Source: Bacteroidota bacterium (GTDB lineage Bacteria > Bacteroidota > Ignavibacteria > Palsa-1295). Taken from it: 64,000 nucleotides of DNA. Positions 35,210 through 44,916 of this stretch are shown one piece after another; position 1 is the stretch's first letter; each line of letters begins with the position of its first letter. Under the pieces are notes generated by a model that was not told the origin of the DNA, did no database searches, and saw nothing but the letters and a program-made list of their open reading frames with translations. Location of the stretch: NCBI GenBank assembly GCA_018266755.1, contig JAFDZW010000005.1:1217233-1281232 (forward strand). Direction: 5' to 3'. A program made the position numbers and the translations under genes.

Positions 35210-38200
35210 TTACACCCTCGCAATGCTCACCTTTGCCGTGAGTTCTCCAAGGTCGATATCGGTGCCGTCACTGGCACCATCGTTCGAGATCGTGGCGGCA
35301 AGCGTTTCCTGCGAGATGTAATCCTTGTGCTTTGCAAGTGCGTCGGCAAGCTCGGCAGGCGCGCCACCGACAGCGATCGTAATGCGATCGGTCACTTCGA
35401 AGCCCGAGTCCTTGCGCAAGTTCTGGATGCGGTTGACGAACTCGCGTGCCAAACCTTCTGAAAGGAGTTCGGCCGTGAGATGTGTGTCGAGCGCCACCGT
35501 CACCCCGCCTTCACTTGAGACGAGCCAGCCTTGCACGTCCTGTGCAGTGACGTCGATCTCGCCGCGTTCGACACGTACCTTCTCGCCATCAATGTCGAAT
35601 TCGATGAACATCTGTTGCTCGTAGCGCGTGATCTCCTCATCGGTCATGGTACCGATGCGTGCGGCAACAGACTTCATCTGCTTGCCGAGACGTGCGCCGA
35701 GTGCTTTGAAGTTCGCCTTTGCCTTTCGCTGGATCACGTCGCTGTCGCCGAAGAGCACATATTCGACGTGCTTGACATTCACCTCATCAAGCACGATGTC
35801 TTCAACCTTGCGCAGCTCTTCGATATCGTAGCGGTTCGCACACGGAATGAGTACGCGCTCGAGCGGCTGACGCACTTTCAGCTTTGCACGCTCGCGCATT
35901 TGGCGCACGAGCGAAGAAATAGTCTGCGCCTTCGCCATGCGGGTCTCGAGCTTGCTGTCGATCAGCGCATCATTCGGCGTTGGGTACAGTTCGAGATGTA
36001 CGGAGTCGCCTCCACTCAACGAGCGATAGAGCGTGTCCGACATGAACGGAGCGATCGGAGCCATCAGCTTCGCGACCGTTACCAAGCACTCACGCAACGT
36101 ATCGTAGGCCGCTTGCTTATCCGCATTCATCTCGCCTTTCCAGAAACGGCGACGCGAACGGCGGATGTACCAGTTCGATAGTTCTTCGATGACGAATTCC
36201 TGAATCGCACGTGCCGGCTTCGTGAGCTCGTACGAATCCATGTACGAAGCACAATCCTTCACCAGCGAATTCAGCTTTGAAAGGATCCACCGGTCCATCT
36301 CGTTGCGAGTGTTCGCAGATGCGGTCGACTGGCTTGCATAGCTGTCAATGTTGGCATAGAGCGCGAAGAAGCCGTAGGTGTTGAGCAGCGTCCCGAAGAA
36401 CTTGCGCTCGATATCAGCAACGTCGGCCGCATCGAAGAGCTTCGGCTTCCACGGCACGCTCGAGGCGAGCAGATACCAACGAACGGCATCAACGCCGTAG
36501 GTGCGTATGACCTCGAACGGGTCGACGACATTTCCGCGAGACTTCGACATCTTCTGCCCGTTCTTATCGAGCAGCATGTCGTTGACGATCACATTCTTGT
36601 ATGCCGGCTTGCCGAAGAGGAACGTGTTGATCGCATGCAACGTGTAGAACCAGCCTCGAGTCTGGTCGATACCTTCACTGATGAAGTCGGCCGGATACGC
36701 CTTTTCGAAGAGCTCTTTGTTCTCGAACGGATAGTGATACTGCGCGAACGGCATCGAGCCGGAATCGAACCACACGTCGATGACATCCGGTACACGCCGA
36801 AGTGTCACTAATGAGGAATCTGGAAGTCGTCCGAGAAAGATTATGCCGTCGATCCCCGGCTTATGCGGATCAAAGTTCTTAAGATCTTCCGACTTAACAC
36901 GAGTGGGGTGAACCTTGGTGGGGTCAGGATCCTCAAGATATGCCTCCAACTCCAGTCGCACTGGGATTCTTTCAGTCGGTTCTGCGCCCGTCGCAGTACC
37001 TGCCATACGTTCGAGATGCCATTCTAGCCACGCAGGATTTCTGATTTCCGCTTGAAGGGTGTGTTTTTCAAGGAAGTCCTCATATTTGCCAACACAAAGC
37101 CTGATCTCACCGTCAACTGATTCCCAGATAGGCAATGGAGTCCCCCAGTATCTCTCTCTTGAGATTCCCCAATCCTTCAGTTCAGCTAGCCAGTTGCCGA
37201 ATCGGCCTTCACCAATCTCGGGCGGCTGCCAGTTGATCGTTTTGTTCTTTGTCGATAGCTCTTCGCGATAGTCCGTCACGCGGATATACCAAGACTCACG
37301 TGCGTAATACATAAGCGCTGTATCGCAGCGCCAGCAGAACGGATAAGTATGCTCAATCGTCTCCTTGCGGTAGAGCATCCCCCTATTCTTCAACTCCTCA
37401 ATGATCTTGGGGTCTGCATCTTTGAAGAATACTCCCTTGTAAGGCGAATCAAGAACTATCTCGCCTGAACCATTCACAGAAATCACTATGGGAAAATTTT
37501 TAGCCCTTGCGATGCGGTAGTCGTCATCTCCAAATGCCGGAGCTTGGTGCACAATGCCCGTTCCATCTTCAGTGGTTACATACTTGTCCGCTACAACAAT
37601 ATGATGCGGGCGCATCACGCGGGTACCGTCAGGTAGTACGAGACCATCTGCACTCTCTGATGTTTGGTACTCGTACGGTAATTTATAGTCGAAGAGCGGT
37701 TCATACTCCGCGCCCTCGAGGTCTTTGCCCATGGTGCGAGCAACGATCTCCGTCTCGCCTTCAAGCTTACCGATGAGTGCTTCGGCGAGGACGAGGCGTT
37801 CGGACTTGTCCTTGCGTTTGTTGATGACGGTGACGTATTCGACATCTGGATGCACGGCCAGCGCGACGTTCGCCAGCAGCGTCCAGGGCGTGGTCGTCCA
37901 AGCGAGGAAGAACTCTTCTTCGGCGACGTTCTTGCGTCGGAATTTCACAAAGACCGACGGGTCCTTCGCGGTGTCATAGCCCAGCGCTACCTCGTGCGAC
38001 GAGAGGGCTGTCTCGCAGCGCGGGCAGTATGGTTGGATCTTGTAGCCTTTGTAGATCTTGCCGCCGTCCCAGAATTTCTTGAGCGCCCACCAGATCGACT
38101 CGACATAGTCGGGTGTGCAGGTGATATACGGGTGTTCCATATCCACCCAGTAGGCCATGCGCTCGGTGAGCGCCTGCCAGCCACCTTCGCGGGCAATGTT

Positions 38201-38578
38201 CTCATACACCGACTCGCGGCAGAGCTCGTTGAACTTCGCGATTCCATATTCTTCGATCTCATGCTTATGACGGAAGCCGAGCTGCTTTTCGATCGCCAGC
38301 TCGACCGGAAGGCCGTGGGTATCCCATCCGCCTTTGCGCTCGACGCGGAAGCCGCGCATCGTCTTGTAGCGGCAAATCGTATCCTTAATGGTACGCGACC
38401 ACACGTGATGGATGCCGGGCATGCCATTGACGGTGGGCGGTCCCTCATAGAACGAGAAGACGGGCGCGCCGGAGCGCTCGCCGATCGAACGACGGAAAAT
38501 GTCATGCGTCTTCCAGTGTTGCAGGACAAGATGTTCGCGTTCGTCAGCCGAAACCGAGGTTCGTAGTTCAGGATACAT
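35210..38578 (-). CDS. ileS: Isoleucyl-tRNA synthetase
   Basis: A 1,122-residue IleRS, the long archaeal/Bacteroidota type, charging tRNA(Ile). The HIGH-type motif appears as GIHHVW near residue 45. Metal-binding Cys pairs occur in CPRCETALSSHE and CWRCDTALMYY. The editing domain lies between, and the KMSKS motif is intact in GQKMSKSRGNVVDPFEV near residue 680. A C-terminal tRNA-binding domain follows. By hand count, roughly 36790-37690 is nearer 50% GC than the flanks, which are in the mid 50s. The gene is likely monocistronic, with a TGGGAT repeat upstream. Confidence 0.98.
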   Translation of the reverse strand: MYPELRTSVSADEREHLVLQHWKTHDIFRRSIGERSGAPVFSFYEGPPTVNGMPGIHHVWSRTIKDTICRYKTMRGFRVERKGGWDTHGLPVELAIEKQLGFRHKHEIEEYGIAKFNELCRESVYENIAREGGWQALTERMAYWVDMEHPYITCTPDYVESIWWALKKFWDGGKIYKGYKIQPYCPRCETALSSHEVALGYDTAKDPSVFVKFRRKNVAEEEFFLAWTTTPWTLLANVALAVHPDVEYVTVINKRKDKSERLVLAEALIGKLEGETEIVARTMGKDLEGAEYEPLFDYKLPYEYQTSESADGLVLPDGTRVMRPHHIVVADKYVTTEDGTGIVHQAPAFGDDDYRIARAKNFPIVISVNGSGEIVLDSPYKGVFFKDADPKIIEELKNRGMLYRKETIEHTYPFCWRCDTALMYYARESWYIRVTDYREELSTKNKTINWQPPEIGEGRFGNWLAELKDWGISRERYWGTPLPIWESVDGEIRLCVGKYEDFLEKHTLQAEIRNPAWLEWHLERMAGTATGAEPTERIPVRLELEAYLEDPDPTKVHPTRVKSEDLKNFDPHKPGIDGIIFLGRLPDSSLVTLRRVPDVIDVWFDSGSMPFAQYHYPFENKELFEKAYPADFISEGIDQTRGWFYTLHAINTFLFGKPAYKNVIVNDMLLDKNGQKMSKSRGNVVDPFEVIRTYGVDAVRWYLLASSVPWKPKLFDAADVADIERKFFGTLLNTYGFFALYANIDSYASQSTASANTRNEMDRWILSKLNSLVKDCASYMDSYELTKPARAIQEFVIEELSNWYIRRSRRRFWKGEMNADKQAAYDTLRECLVTVAKLMAPIAPFMSDTLYRSLSGGDSVHLELYPTPNDALIDSKLETRMAKAQTISSLVRQMRERAKLKVRQPLERVLIPCANRYDIEELRKVEDIVLDEVNVKHVEYVLFGDSDVIQRKAKANFKALGARLGKQMKSVAARIGTMTDEEITRYEQQMFIEFDIDGEKVRVERGEIDVTAQDVQGWLVSSEGGVTVALDTHLTAELLSEGLAREFVNRIQNLRKDSGFEVTDRITIAVGGAPAELADALAKHKDYISQETLAATISNDGASDGTDIDLGELTAKVSIARV

Positions 38579-38632
38579 GAAATCGTATAAAAACTGTGAG
38601 TTTTGATAACGCAGGGACGGGTAGGGAAATTC

Positions 38633-38659
38633 AAACTGGGATTTGTGGGATTGATGGGA
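38633..38659 (-). repeat. Short TGGGAT-rich direct repeat, copy 2
   Basis: AAACTGGGATTTGTGGGATTG continues with a third TGGGA unit and closely matches the repeat at 22495-22535. It lies in the ileS upstream region. Confidence 0.5.
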
Positions 38660-38745
38660 CGAATCGGATGATGTTCGCAGCGTGGATAACCGCTTTGATG
38701 GTCGAACGTCTGAAACTTGAGCTTTGGTAGTCGTATCAAAATGCT

Positions 38746-39198
38746 ATGGATCAACTTTCGTATTCTGTTTCGTACATATTGCAGAACTGCCATGCCATCT
38801 ACAACCGCAATCTTGGGGGCATTTCGCATACCGATAGTATCCGGTCGTTGCCGGGCGGGGGTAATTGCATCAATTGGATCGCCGGTCACCTGGTCGTCAG
38901 CCGCGACTCGTTTCGCCGACAGCTTGGGTTGCCGCTCGTGATACCGGAATCCTTCAAGGATCTTTATAAACGCGGGTCGGAGAACATCACACCTGCAAAT
39001 GCGGTGGACATCGAGGAGATCAAAGGAATGTATAATGCAAACCTGGACGGCATTATCGAAGCCCTGCCCAATGCTTCGCTACAACCAAATGCCGAACCGT
39101 ACGATACGCTCCTTTTTCTTTGCTTCCATGAGTCGTATCACGTCGGCCAGTTGGGGTTGGCTCGCCGAACACTGGGCTTCGAGGGCACGATCAAATAG
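38746..39198 (+). CDS. DinB-family four-helix-bundle protein
   Basis: A 150-residue DinB-fold protein. Its metal-type histidines are in WIAGHLVVSRDSF near residue 48 and in CFHESYHVGQLGLARR near residue 128, matching the HxxYHxGQ signature. The length is normal for the family. It is divergent from ileS and is followed by a terminator-like stem at 39215-39255. The substrate is unknown; DNA-damage-inducible and thiol-transferase members are known. Confidence 0.85.
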   Translation: MDQLSYSVSYILQNCHAIYNRNLGGISHTDSIRSLPGGGNCINWIAGHLVVSRDSFRRQLGLPLVIPESFKDLYKRGSENITPANAVDIEEIKGMYNANLDGIIEALPNASLQPNAEPYDTLLFLCFHESYHVGQLGLARRTLGFEGTIK

Positions 39199-39214
39199 GG
39201 GGATCTGCACAGTA

Positions 39215-39255
39215 CATGGGCCGGGAAAAGCGTACCCGCCGCGATCCCGGCCCAT
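39215..39255 (+). terminator. Terminator-like stem in a convergent gap
   Basis: CATGGGCCGGGA...TCCCGGCCCATG is a perfect 12-bp stem with T-rich CTGTTTGTTT after it. It lies between the DinB gene and the T9SS protein gene and can serve the plus strand. Confidence 0.7.
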
Positions 39256-39290
39256 GCTGTTTGTTTGGCGCTGCATCCGCAGCGTCGCAC

Positions 39291-40202
39291 TCACTTCACG
39301 ACCAGACGCTGTGTCTCGGTGATCGTACCGGTCTGCACGCGGAGCAAGTAGACACCTGGATGCAAACTATCGACGTCAAAGGCAATCGAGATCGGTGTCC
39401 CCGCCTGGATCTGCCCTTGATAGAGTTGTTTGACCAGAATTCCCATCACATCGTAGAGCCCGACATCGATATTTGTCGACGCATCCGAGGATATCTTGAA
39501 CTGTGTCGTCGCACCGGAGGCAACCGGATTCGGCGTCACGGCCGACACATCCACATCGATCAGGGGCGCAGAGATTCCGTGGTGTGTGGTCGTCGTCGTA
39601 TCGTCGCCGCACGTCATGCGAACGGTTGTCAGGATCGTGATCTCGGCTCGTCCGATCTGCACGATCTCGATCGACAGATCGACCGATTGCTTCACGAGCG
39701 AATCGATCAGGTCCTTCAGCGAATCGGCCGTCACCTTCTTCAGAGAATCCGATATCGTCGTGTCATGCGACGACTTCGCAAGCCTCCATTGAGCGACGAG
39801 TGAATCGATCTTCACACTGTTACTGTCGAGCAGCGCGAGGTCGGTCTTGATAAGAGCGGCAGTATCCGATGGCAGGAGCGTTAGGAAATATGCAAAGCAC
39901 GAATCGCTGAGACCGAAGGGATTATGCCCCTTCTCGAGTCCGGGCGGTACGGTTTTGACCGAATCGTCCGCGTCATGATCTCCTCTGGTCGAGTCGGACG
40001 GATTTTGATGATGGTGGGTGGAATCGCTGGGGTTTCCGTCGTCGTCGTCCTCGCGATCGTTATCACCATGCTCGTCATGGTGATGCTTGGACCACCCGAG
40101 GTGTCGACCGTGATCGTGATGGGGGTCGGCTTGGGAAGTACTGATACTCCCCATCGATAGAATCAGTAAAGCACAAAAACCAAATAGATAGAATTTTCTC
40201 AT
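39291..40202 (-). CDS. His/Asp-rich T9SS-exported protein
   Basis: A 303-residue secreted protein. After the signal, residues about 25-80 form a low-complexity His/Asp/Glu-rich stretch (DPHHDHGRHLG, SKHHHDEHGDN, DREDDDDGN), a plausible metal-binding tail. A helical region follows (about 85-190), whose heptad-like Leu/Ser pattern resembles Spy/CpxP-type periplasmic helices. A T9SS sorting domain (VTPNPVASGATTQF) ends the protein. No enzyme motif is visible. It stands alone on the minus strand. Confidence 0.82.
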   Translation of the reverse strand: MRKFYLFGFCALLILSMGSISTSQADPHHDHGRHLGWSKHHHDEHGDNDREDDDDGNPSDSTHHHQNPSDSTRGDHDADDSVKTVPPGLEKGHNPFGLSDSCFAYFLTLLPSDTAALIKTDLALLDSNSVKIDSLVAQWRLAKSSHDTTISDSLKKVTADSLKDLIDSLVKQSVDLSIEIVQIGRAEITILTTVRMTCGDDTTTTTHHGISAPLIDVDVSAVTPNPVASGATTQFKISSDASTNIDVGLYDVMGILVKQLYQGQIQAGTPISIAFDVDSLHPGVYLLRVQTGTITETQRLVVK

Positions 40203-40417
40203 TGGAGTGATCTTGTCAGTGAGTGTACAATATCACGTCCGGGGTGGAAGTCAGGCATACTGATGAACGCACAAGGTTGCCCGGCGGTGACAAACACGCG
40301 TAAAATATATGGGCAGCCAACGAGGTTGTCGCTTCTACGACGACCAAATACTCGTAACCCTCCGGCGAGAGAACCGTACAGTAATATCCTGAAGTTACAA
40401 TACCTATAGATACCACC

Positions 40418-40894
40418 ATGACGACAGAGAAGGCAACATTTGGCGCAGGATGTTTTTGGGGAGTCGAAGCGACCTTTCGTCAGATTCCGGGCGTTCTTTC
40501 GACGCAAGTCGGTTATTGCGGCGGCAAAACAGACCATCCGACATACGAGGATGTATGCTCGGACGAGACCGGCCATGCCGAGGTCGTCGAGGTGACATAC
40601 GACCCGACACGGGTTGACTATAACACCTTATTACAGGTCTTCTGGGAGAACCACAACCCTACGACGCTAAACCGCCAGGGCCCGGATATCGGCACACAAT
40701 ACCGCTCGGCGATCTTCTACCACAGCCCGCAACAGCAGGCTGCAGCAGAAGCATCGAAGAACGCTATGAATGCAAGCGGTAAATTCCGCAATCCGATCGT
40801 GACCGAGATCACCCCCGCCGCGGCATTCTGGCGCGCGGAGGAATACCATCAGCAGTATCTCGAAAAGCGGGGCCTCTCGAGCTGCCATATCTGA
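40418..40894 (+). CDS. msrA: Peptide methionine sulfoxide reductase MsrA
   Basis: A 158-residue MsrA that reduces Met-S-sulfoxide. The catalytic Cys is in [11 protein letters not shown] near residue 12; GYCGG and the C-terminal SSCHI hold candidate resolving cysteines. The conserved [22 protein letters not shown] and EEYHQQYL segments are all present. It has no signal peptide, so it is cytoplasmic, and it is convergent with an arylsulfotransferase-like gene. Confidence 0.97.
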   Translation: MTTEKATFGAGCFWGVEATFRQIPGVLSTQVGYCGGKTDHPTYEDVCSDETGHAEVVEVTYDPTRVDYNTLLQVFWENHNPTTLNRQGPDIGTQYRSAIFYHSPQQQAAAEASKNAMNASGKFRNPIVTEITPAAAFWRAEEYHQQYLEKRGLSSCHI

Positions 40895-40912
40895 GCGCCG
40901 ACACCAAGTGTT

Positions 40913-42754
40913 CTATCGCGTCAGCAACACGGGTGCGCTCACTGGCACACCTGTAGCCGACACGATTCGGACAAAGTATGCACCGGCGGCAAGCCCTTGC
41001 ATATTTAAAGGGTTCGAATGCTCACCTGCGGATACCGTCCCTTCGAAGAGGGAGTTGAGTTTTCGACCGAGGCCATCATAGAGCGCAATATTCACTGGGC
41101 CGTCAACCGTCGTCGTGAATCGGATTTGTGCGAAATCATGAACCGGGTTCGGGGTACATTCGATGCGTGCGCCGGTCGCCATCGCTGTCTGCAATGAGAT
41201 CCCGAGGTTCCCTGAATGGACGTACTCATCCGGGAATTTGTATGCCCGGTAGCTGCATACAGCGCTGTCCATCGTCAGCTCAAATACGGTGCGATTGAAC
41301 GGTCCGACTTCGGTGACGGCGATGCCTCGGTTTTGCCCCCACCCGATGAGCGTATTTCCATTGTCGAGCCGTTGCACCGAGCCCATGGCAAATGTAAAGA
41401 TCGGAGGGTCATGACGGAATTCCCATATCTGCTTTGCGGTCTTGGCCACAGTATCGAGCGTGTATTCGACCGCCCGACTAAACACTCCGCCGCTATTATG
41501 GTAGTCGCCATTGTCGAAGAGCAGATACGTCCCGAGCGGAGTACTACGGATACTATGCTGATGCGAGAAGCCGACCGAATCTCCGGACACCGTGAACTGA
41601 TTGTTCTTCCCACCAAATCTCCAGATGATCGCACCGGTTGCCCGATCGATCTTCGTGATCTCGTCGAGATGGCGTGAGGTCAGGAGCAGATTTCCATCGT
41701 TATCAAGGTCGATACCGTTCATGTGGCAAAAGTCCACCGGCATCGGGCCGGTATTCTGCTCGTGCTCTATATCGGTGATCTTGAAGTGATCGAGTGCGCG
41801 CCATTCGAAAATGAGATTTCCGTCTTTATCGAACTCCTGAATAAGGTTATCCATGACGATCGCATTGCTATCTCCGCCTTCGACGATCGTGCGGAGGTCC
41901 ATCGGTATCGGATCGACGGCGATGAGATCATAACTCCCATCGGGGTGGAAGCGAAGTTCATGCGGATCCGTCTGATATCCGTTTGCGGCAGAAAGTGTAT
42001 CGAACCGAGTGTACTGAGAATCTAAGATGTAATATGTCGAGGTCGGCGCGTTAAAAAACGAATAGGTATTGTTCGGATGCGCCACAAAATCATAGACCGG
42101 CCCGAACCCCGGCTGACGCGAGAACAATACGCTTGCCTGTTTATCGAGTATCATGAGATACGGCAATGTCTGCGTGCCACCTGCGCCGATACTCGCGAGA
42201 TAGAGTCTGCCATCCGACGGATCGTCGTCATTAATGACCGTCAACAATGGCAACCCCTGCACTGCTGCATCGATCCCCTGTTGCTGGACGGGCGGATGCA
42301 ATAGCAGATCTGTCATCGGGTCGTCACTATGCCATGCGTGATTGAATGTGCCTTCTGCTGAGCGCACTGTAAAGCTCATTGACTGTGGGACAATCTTTCC
42401 CCCGTCGTCCGTCGGCAGTGCCATCCATCTGACAGTGACGCTTTCACCAAGTGCGAAGGGGCGATCGGGTGTAAAGATCACCGTTTTGTGGTCGGCAGAA
42501 AGCTTCAGGGCCCCTGTATAGAGACCGCCTCGTGAACCCGTGACTGTGATCGCAGCCGTATTCGTAATCGGCCCGCGAATCGCCGAAGCGAAGGATAGTC
42601 CGATCGCCGTATGTGGACTTGCGAATTTCGAACCATCCATCGGGTAGCTGCGAAGAAATGACGACGTTACCGATTGAGGGTTAGGATGAGACTGGGCCGA
42701 AGCTCCGCCCGCAACGATCAGTGCCGCAAGCAGCATTGTAAAAAAGGTGTTCAT
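40913..42754 (-). CDS. Arylsulfotransferase-fold T9SS protein, paralogue 1
   Basis: A 613-residue secreted protein. The signal peptide is followed by an Ig-like SbsA/Big_5 domain (PMDGSKFASPHTAIGLSF). An arylsulfotransferase-type (ASST) propeller comes next, with VDFCHMNGIDLDNDGN, SRHLDEITKIDRATG, GFSHQHSIR, FSRAVEYTLD and VQRLDNGNTLIGWG. A T9SS sorting domain beginning CTPNPVHDFAQIRF closes the chain. The His residues in DFCHMN and SHQH and the Arg in SRAVEY align with positions known to matter in E. coli AssT. Sulfate transfer between phenols is the family activity, but the true substrate is unknown. The start is the ATG at 42754; an in-frame TTG two codons upstream is rejected. Confidence 0.88.
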   Translation of the reverse strand: MNTFFTMLLAALIVAGGASAQSHPNPQSVTSSFLRSYPMDGSKFASPHTAIGLSFASAIRGPITNTAAITVTGSRGGLYTGALKLSADHKTVIFTPDRPFALGESVTVRWMALPTDDGGKIVPQSMSFTVRSAEGTFNHAWHSDDPMTDLLLHPPVQQQGIDAAVQGLPLLTVINDDDPSDGRLYLASIGAGGTQTLPYLMILDKQASVLFSRQPGFGPVYDFVAHPNNTYSFFNAPTSTYYILDSQYTRFDTLSAANGYQTDPHELRFHPDGSYDLIAVDPIPMDLRTIVEGGDSNAIVMDNLIQEFDKDGNLIFEWRALDHFKITDIEHEQNTGPMPVDFCHMNGIDLDNDGNLLLTSRHLDEITKIDRATGAIIWRFGGKNNQFTVSGDSVGFSHQHSIRSTPLGTYLLFDNGDYHNSGGVFSRAVEYTLDTVAKTAKQIWEFRHDPPIFTFAMGSVQRLDNGNTLIGWGQNRGIAVTEVGPFNRTVFELTMDSAVCSYRAYKFPDEYVHSGNLGISLQTAMATGARIECTPNPVHDFAQIRFTTTVDGPVNIALYDGLGRKLNSLFEGTVSAGEHSNPLNMQGLAAGAYFVRIVSATGVPVSAPVLLTR

Positions 42755-42956
42755 GTTCAAAACGAGTAAGAGACAACCGACACATTTGGGTAGGATGTGC
42801 CGAGAATATTATTTCAGTACTACACACACACAAGGGGAAGATAGTGCAAATTCTACTACACGATTCTCACTATAAAGGTTTACAGATTTCATCCGTATAC
42901 CGTGACGACCGAATTTTTATCGTAAAATGTCAGTGCCCACCAACCGTCGACTGTTG

Positions 42957-44798
42957 CTATTTCACAACGAGCAATTGCTGGGTCGCGACTACCGCACCGT
43001 TATACCGAAGCCGTAATTCGTACACACCATTCGCGAGTGAGCGGGCATCCAACGATACGTCTCCGGACTGGCCCACAAATTCCCGATCAAGAATATCCCC
43101 CATGCTTCGCCCGAGCGCATCGAACAAGGAAATTTGTACATGACCGGGATTTGGGAGAGCGATCGAGATGCGCGCCGTCGAACGGATCGGGTTCGGCGTA
43201 CAAACGATCGATGTAGAAGCTTCCGTTTGCACAGTCGCAGCGGCAAGCGAAGAAATCTTATTATATGTAGAATCGAATTTATAGGCTCGGTAGCTATAAT
43301 TGGAGCTATCGAGCACCATCTCGAATTGCGTAGCGCCAACCGGATCCACCTCCGTCACCGATGCGTCGTCGCACGCACCCCAGCCGATGAATGTATTGCC
43401 GTTCGGCAGCCGCTGAACATAGCCCATCGCGAAACCGTATAGGTCGGGATTATGCCTGAACGACCATACAAGTGTCGCCGTCTTGTTCACTGCATCAAGT
43501 TCAAATTCGGCTGCACGGCTGTACGATGGCATGTGTATCCGGAAGTTACCGTTGTCGAACATGGTGATATGTCCGTTGGGGAGCCGTCGAACTGCATGTT
43601 GATGCGAGAACGGCGTCGTATCGCCGACAAATACGAACTGATTGTGAAGCCCTCCCCAACGCCACATCAGATCGCCGGTTTGACGGTCGATTTTAGTAAT
43701 CTCGTCCATGTGCCGCGAAGAGAGGATGATATTACTATCGCTATCGAACTCGATGGCGTTCGAGTGACAAAAGTCGATCGTATGTTCGGCGAGGTTCTCA
43801 TGAGTGGCATCGGTGACGTTGAAATGATCAAGCGCACGCCATTGGAATACAAGGTTCTTATCCTCATCGAACTCCTGGATAACCGGACACAGCACGATGG
43901 CGGCAGTATCGCCTCCTTGATAATACCGGCTTACATCCATCGTCACGTAATCACCGGCAAGAATCAGATAATCGCCGTCCGGTGTGATCCGAAACTCGTG
44001 ACCGTCGGTGACATACCCATTCGTCGCGCGGATACTATCGATCGGATTAAATGCGCTATCGAGCACATAGAATGCTTCGGCTACGGCATCAAAGTACGAA
44101 TACCGACCATCTCCGAGCGGCTTGAAATCGTTGAAATAATGAGGTGTACCGTCGAATGCTGTTACGACCTGACCGTCCTTATCGAGGACAAAGCGAAACG
44201 CACCGACCTGCGAACTTACACCGAACCGATAATTCGTCATATAGACATTTCCGTCATACGGCTGCATGTCGGTCTTAACATTAAGTCCCGGCCAATCGCC
44301 GGGGACGGAAGTGAGCGGCCTCGTACTTACTCCCTTCCCGGTCGAGTGCCGCTTGTGCAGCATGCGTTCGAGAATGGGGTCATCGCTATGATATGACGAG
44401 TCCGGGACGACGGTCGCATGTGCGACAGTGAATGTAAGATCGAATGGATCGGTATGTTCCCCCTTGGTTGTCCGAAGCGTGCCGATATGAACGGTGATTC
44501 GTTCGCCGGTCCCGAACGATGCTATCGGCGAGATGATAAGGGTACGCAGATTCTTCGAAAGCTTCGTGTAAAATGCATATAGCTTCCCGTGTGGGCTGAG
44601 TACCCTGACGCTATCCTGAACGACAGAATGAAAATCGATCGAGGTAGAGTATGTGATTCCAATTGTCGTGGAAGCCGGTATGCTTGTTGATCCGGTACTG
44701 GGATAGGAATTCACAACGTGTGCCGGCGAAGCGACAACGCTCCCTGCGACAAGCAGACTACCGACGAATGCAACAAATTCGAAGTATATACGTCTCAT
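42957..44798 (-). CDS. Arylsulfotransferase-fold T9SS protein, paralogue 2
   Basis: A 613-residue paralogue with the same order of parts: signal, Ig-like domain (YPSTGSTSIPASTTIGITY), ASST propeller and T9SS sorting domain (CTPNPIRSTARISI). The propeller shows IDFCHSNAIEFDSDSN, SRHMDEITKIDRQTGDL, PFSHQHAVR, YSRAAEFELD and VQRLPNGNTFIGWG. The key His, His and Arg positions are kept. The start at 44798 is used because it opens the signal peptide; the in-frame extension upstream lacks signal character. The gap to paralogue 1 is about 200 bases. Confidence 0.88.
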   Translation of the reverse strand: MRRIYFEFVAFVGSLLVAGSVVASPAHVVNSYPSTGSTSIPASTTIGITYSTSIDFHSVVQDSVRVLSPHGKLYAFYTKLSKNLRTLIISPIASFGTGERITVHIGTLRTTKGEHTDPFDLTFTVAHATVVPDSSYHSDDPILERMLHKRHSTGKGVSTRPLTSVPGDWPGLNVKTDMQPYDGNVYMTNYRFGVSSQVGAFRFVLDKDGQVVTAFDGTPHYFNDFKPLGDGRYSYFDAVAEAFYVLDSAFNPIDSIRATNGYVTDGHEFRITPDGDYLILAGDYVTMDVSRYYQGGDTAAIVLCPVIQEFDEDKNLVFQWRALDHFNVTDATHENLAEHTIDFCHSNAIEFDSDSNIILSSRHMDEITKIDRQTGDLMWRWGGLHNQFVFVGDTTPFSHQHAVRRLPNGHITMFDNGNFRIHMPSYSRAAEFELDAVNKTATLVWSFRHNPDLYGFAMGYVQRLPNGNTFIGWGACDDASVTEVDPVGATQFEMVLDSSNYSYRAYKFDSTYNKISSLAAATVQTEASTSIVCTPNPIRSTARISIALPNPGHVQISLFDALGRSMGDILDREFVGQSGDVSLDARSLANGVYELRLRYNGAVVATQQLLVVK

Positions 44799-44916
44799 GA
44801 TCAGTACAGCTACAAGTGAATCGCAACGCGATCGTCTGCCACCATGAGACGGGCAGCAGCTACACAGGTTTAAAGAAAATTGACACCCATACAACTATTA
44901 TTCTCGCTTAGTACCT

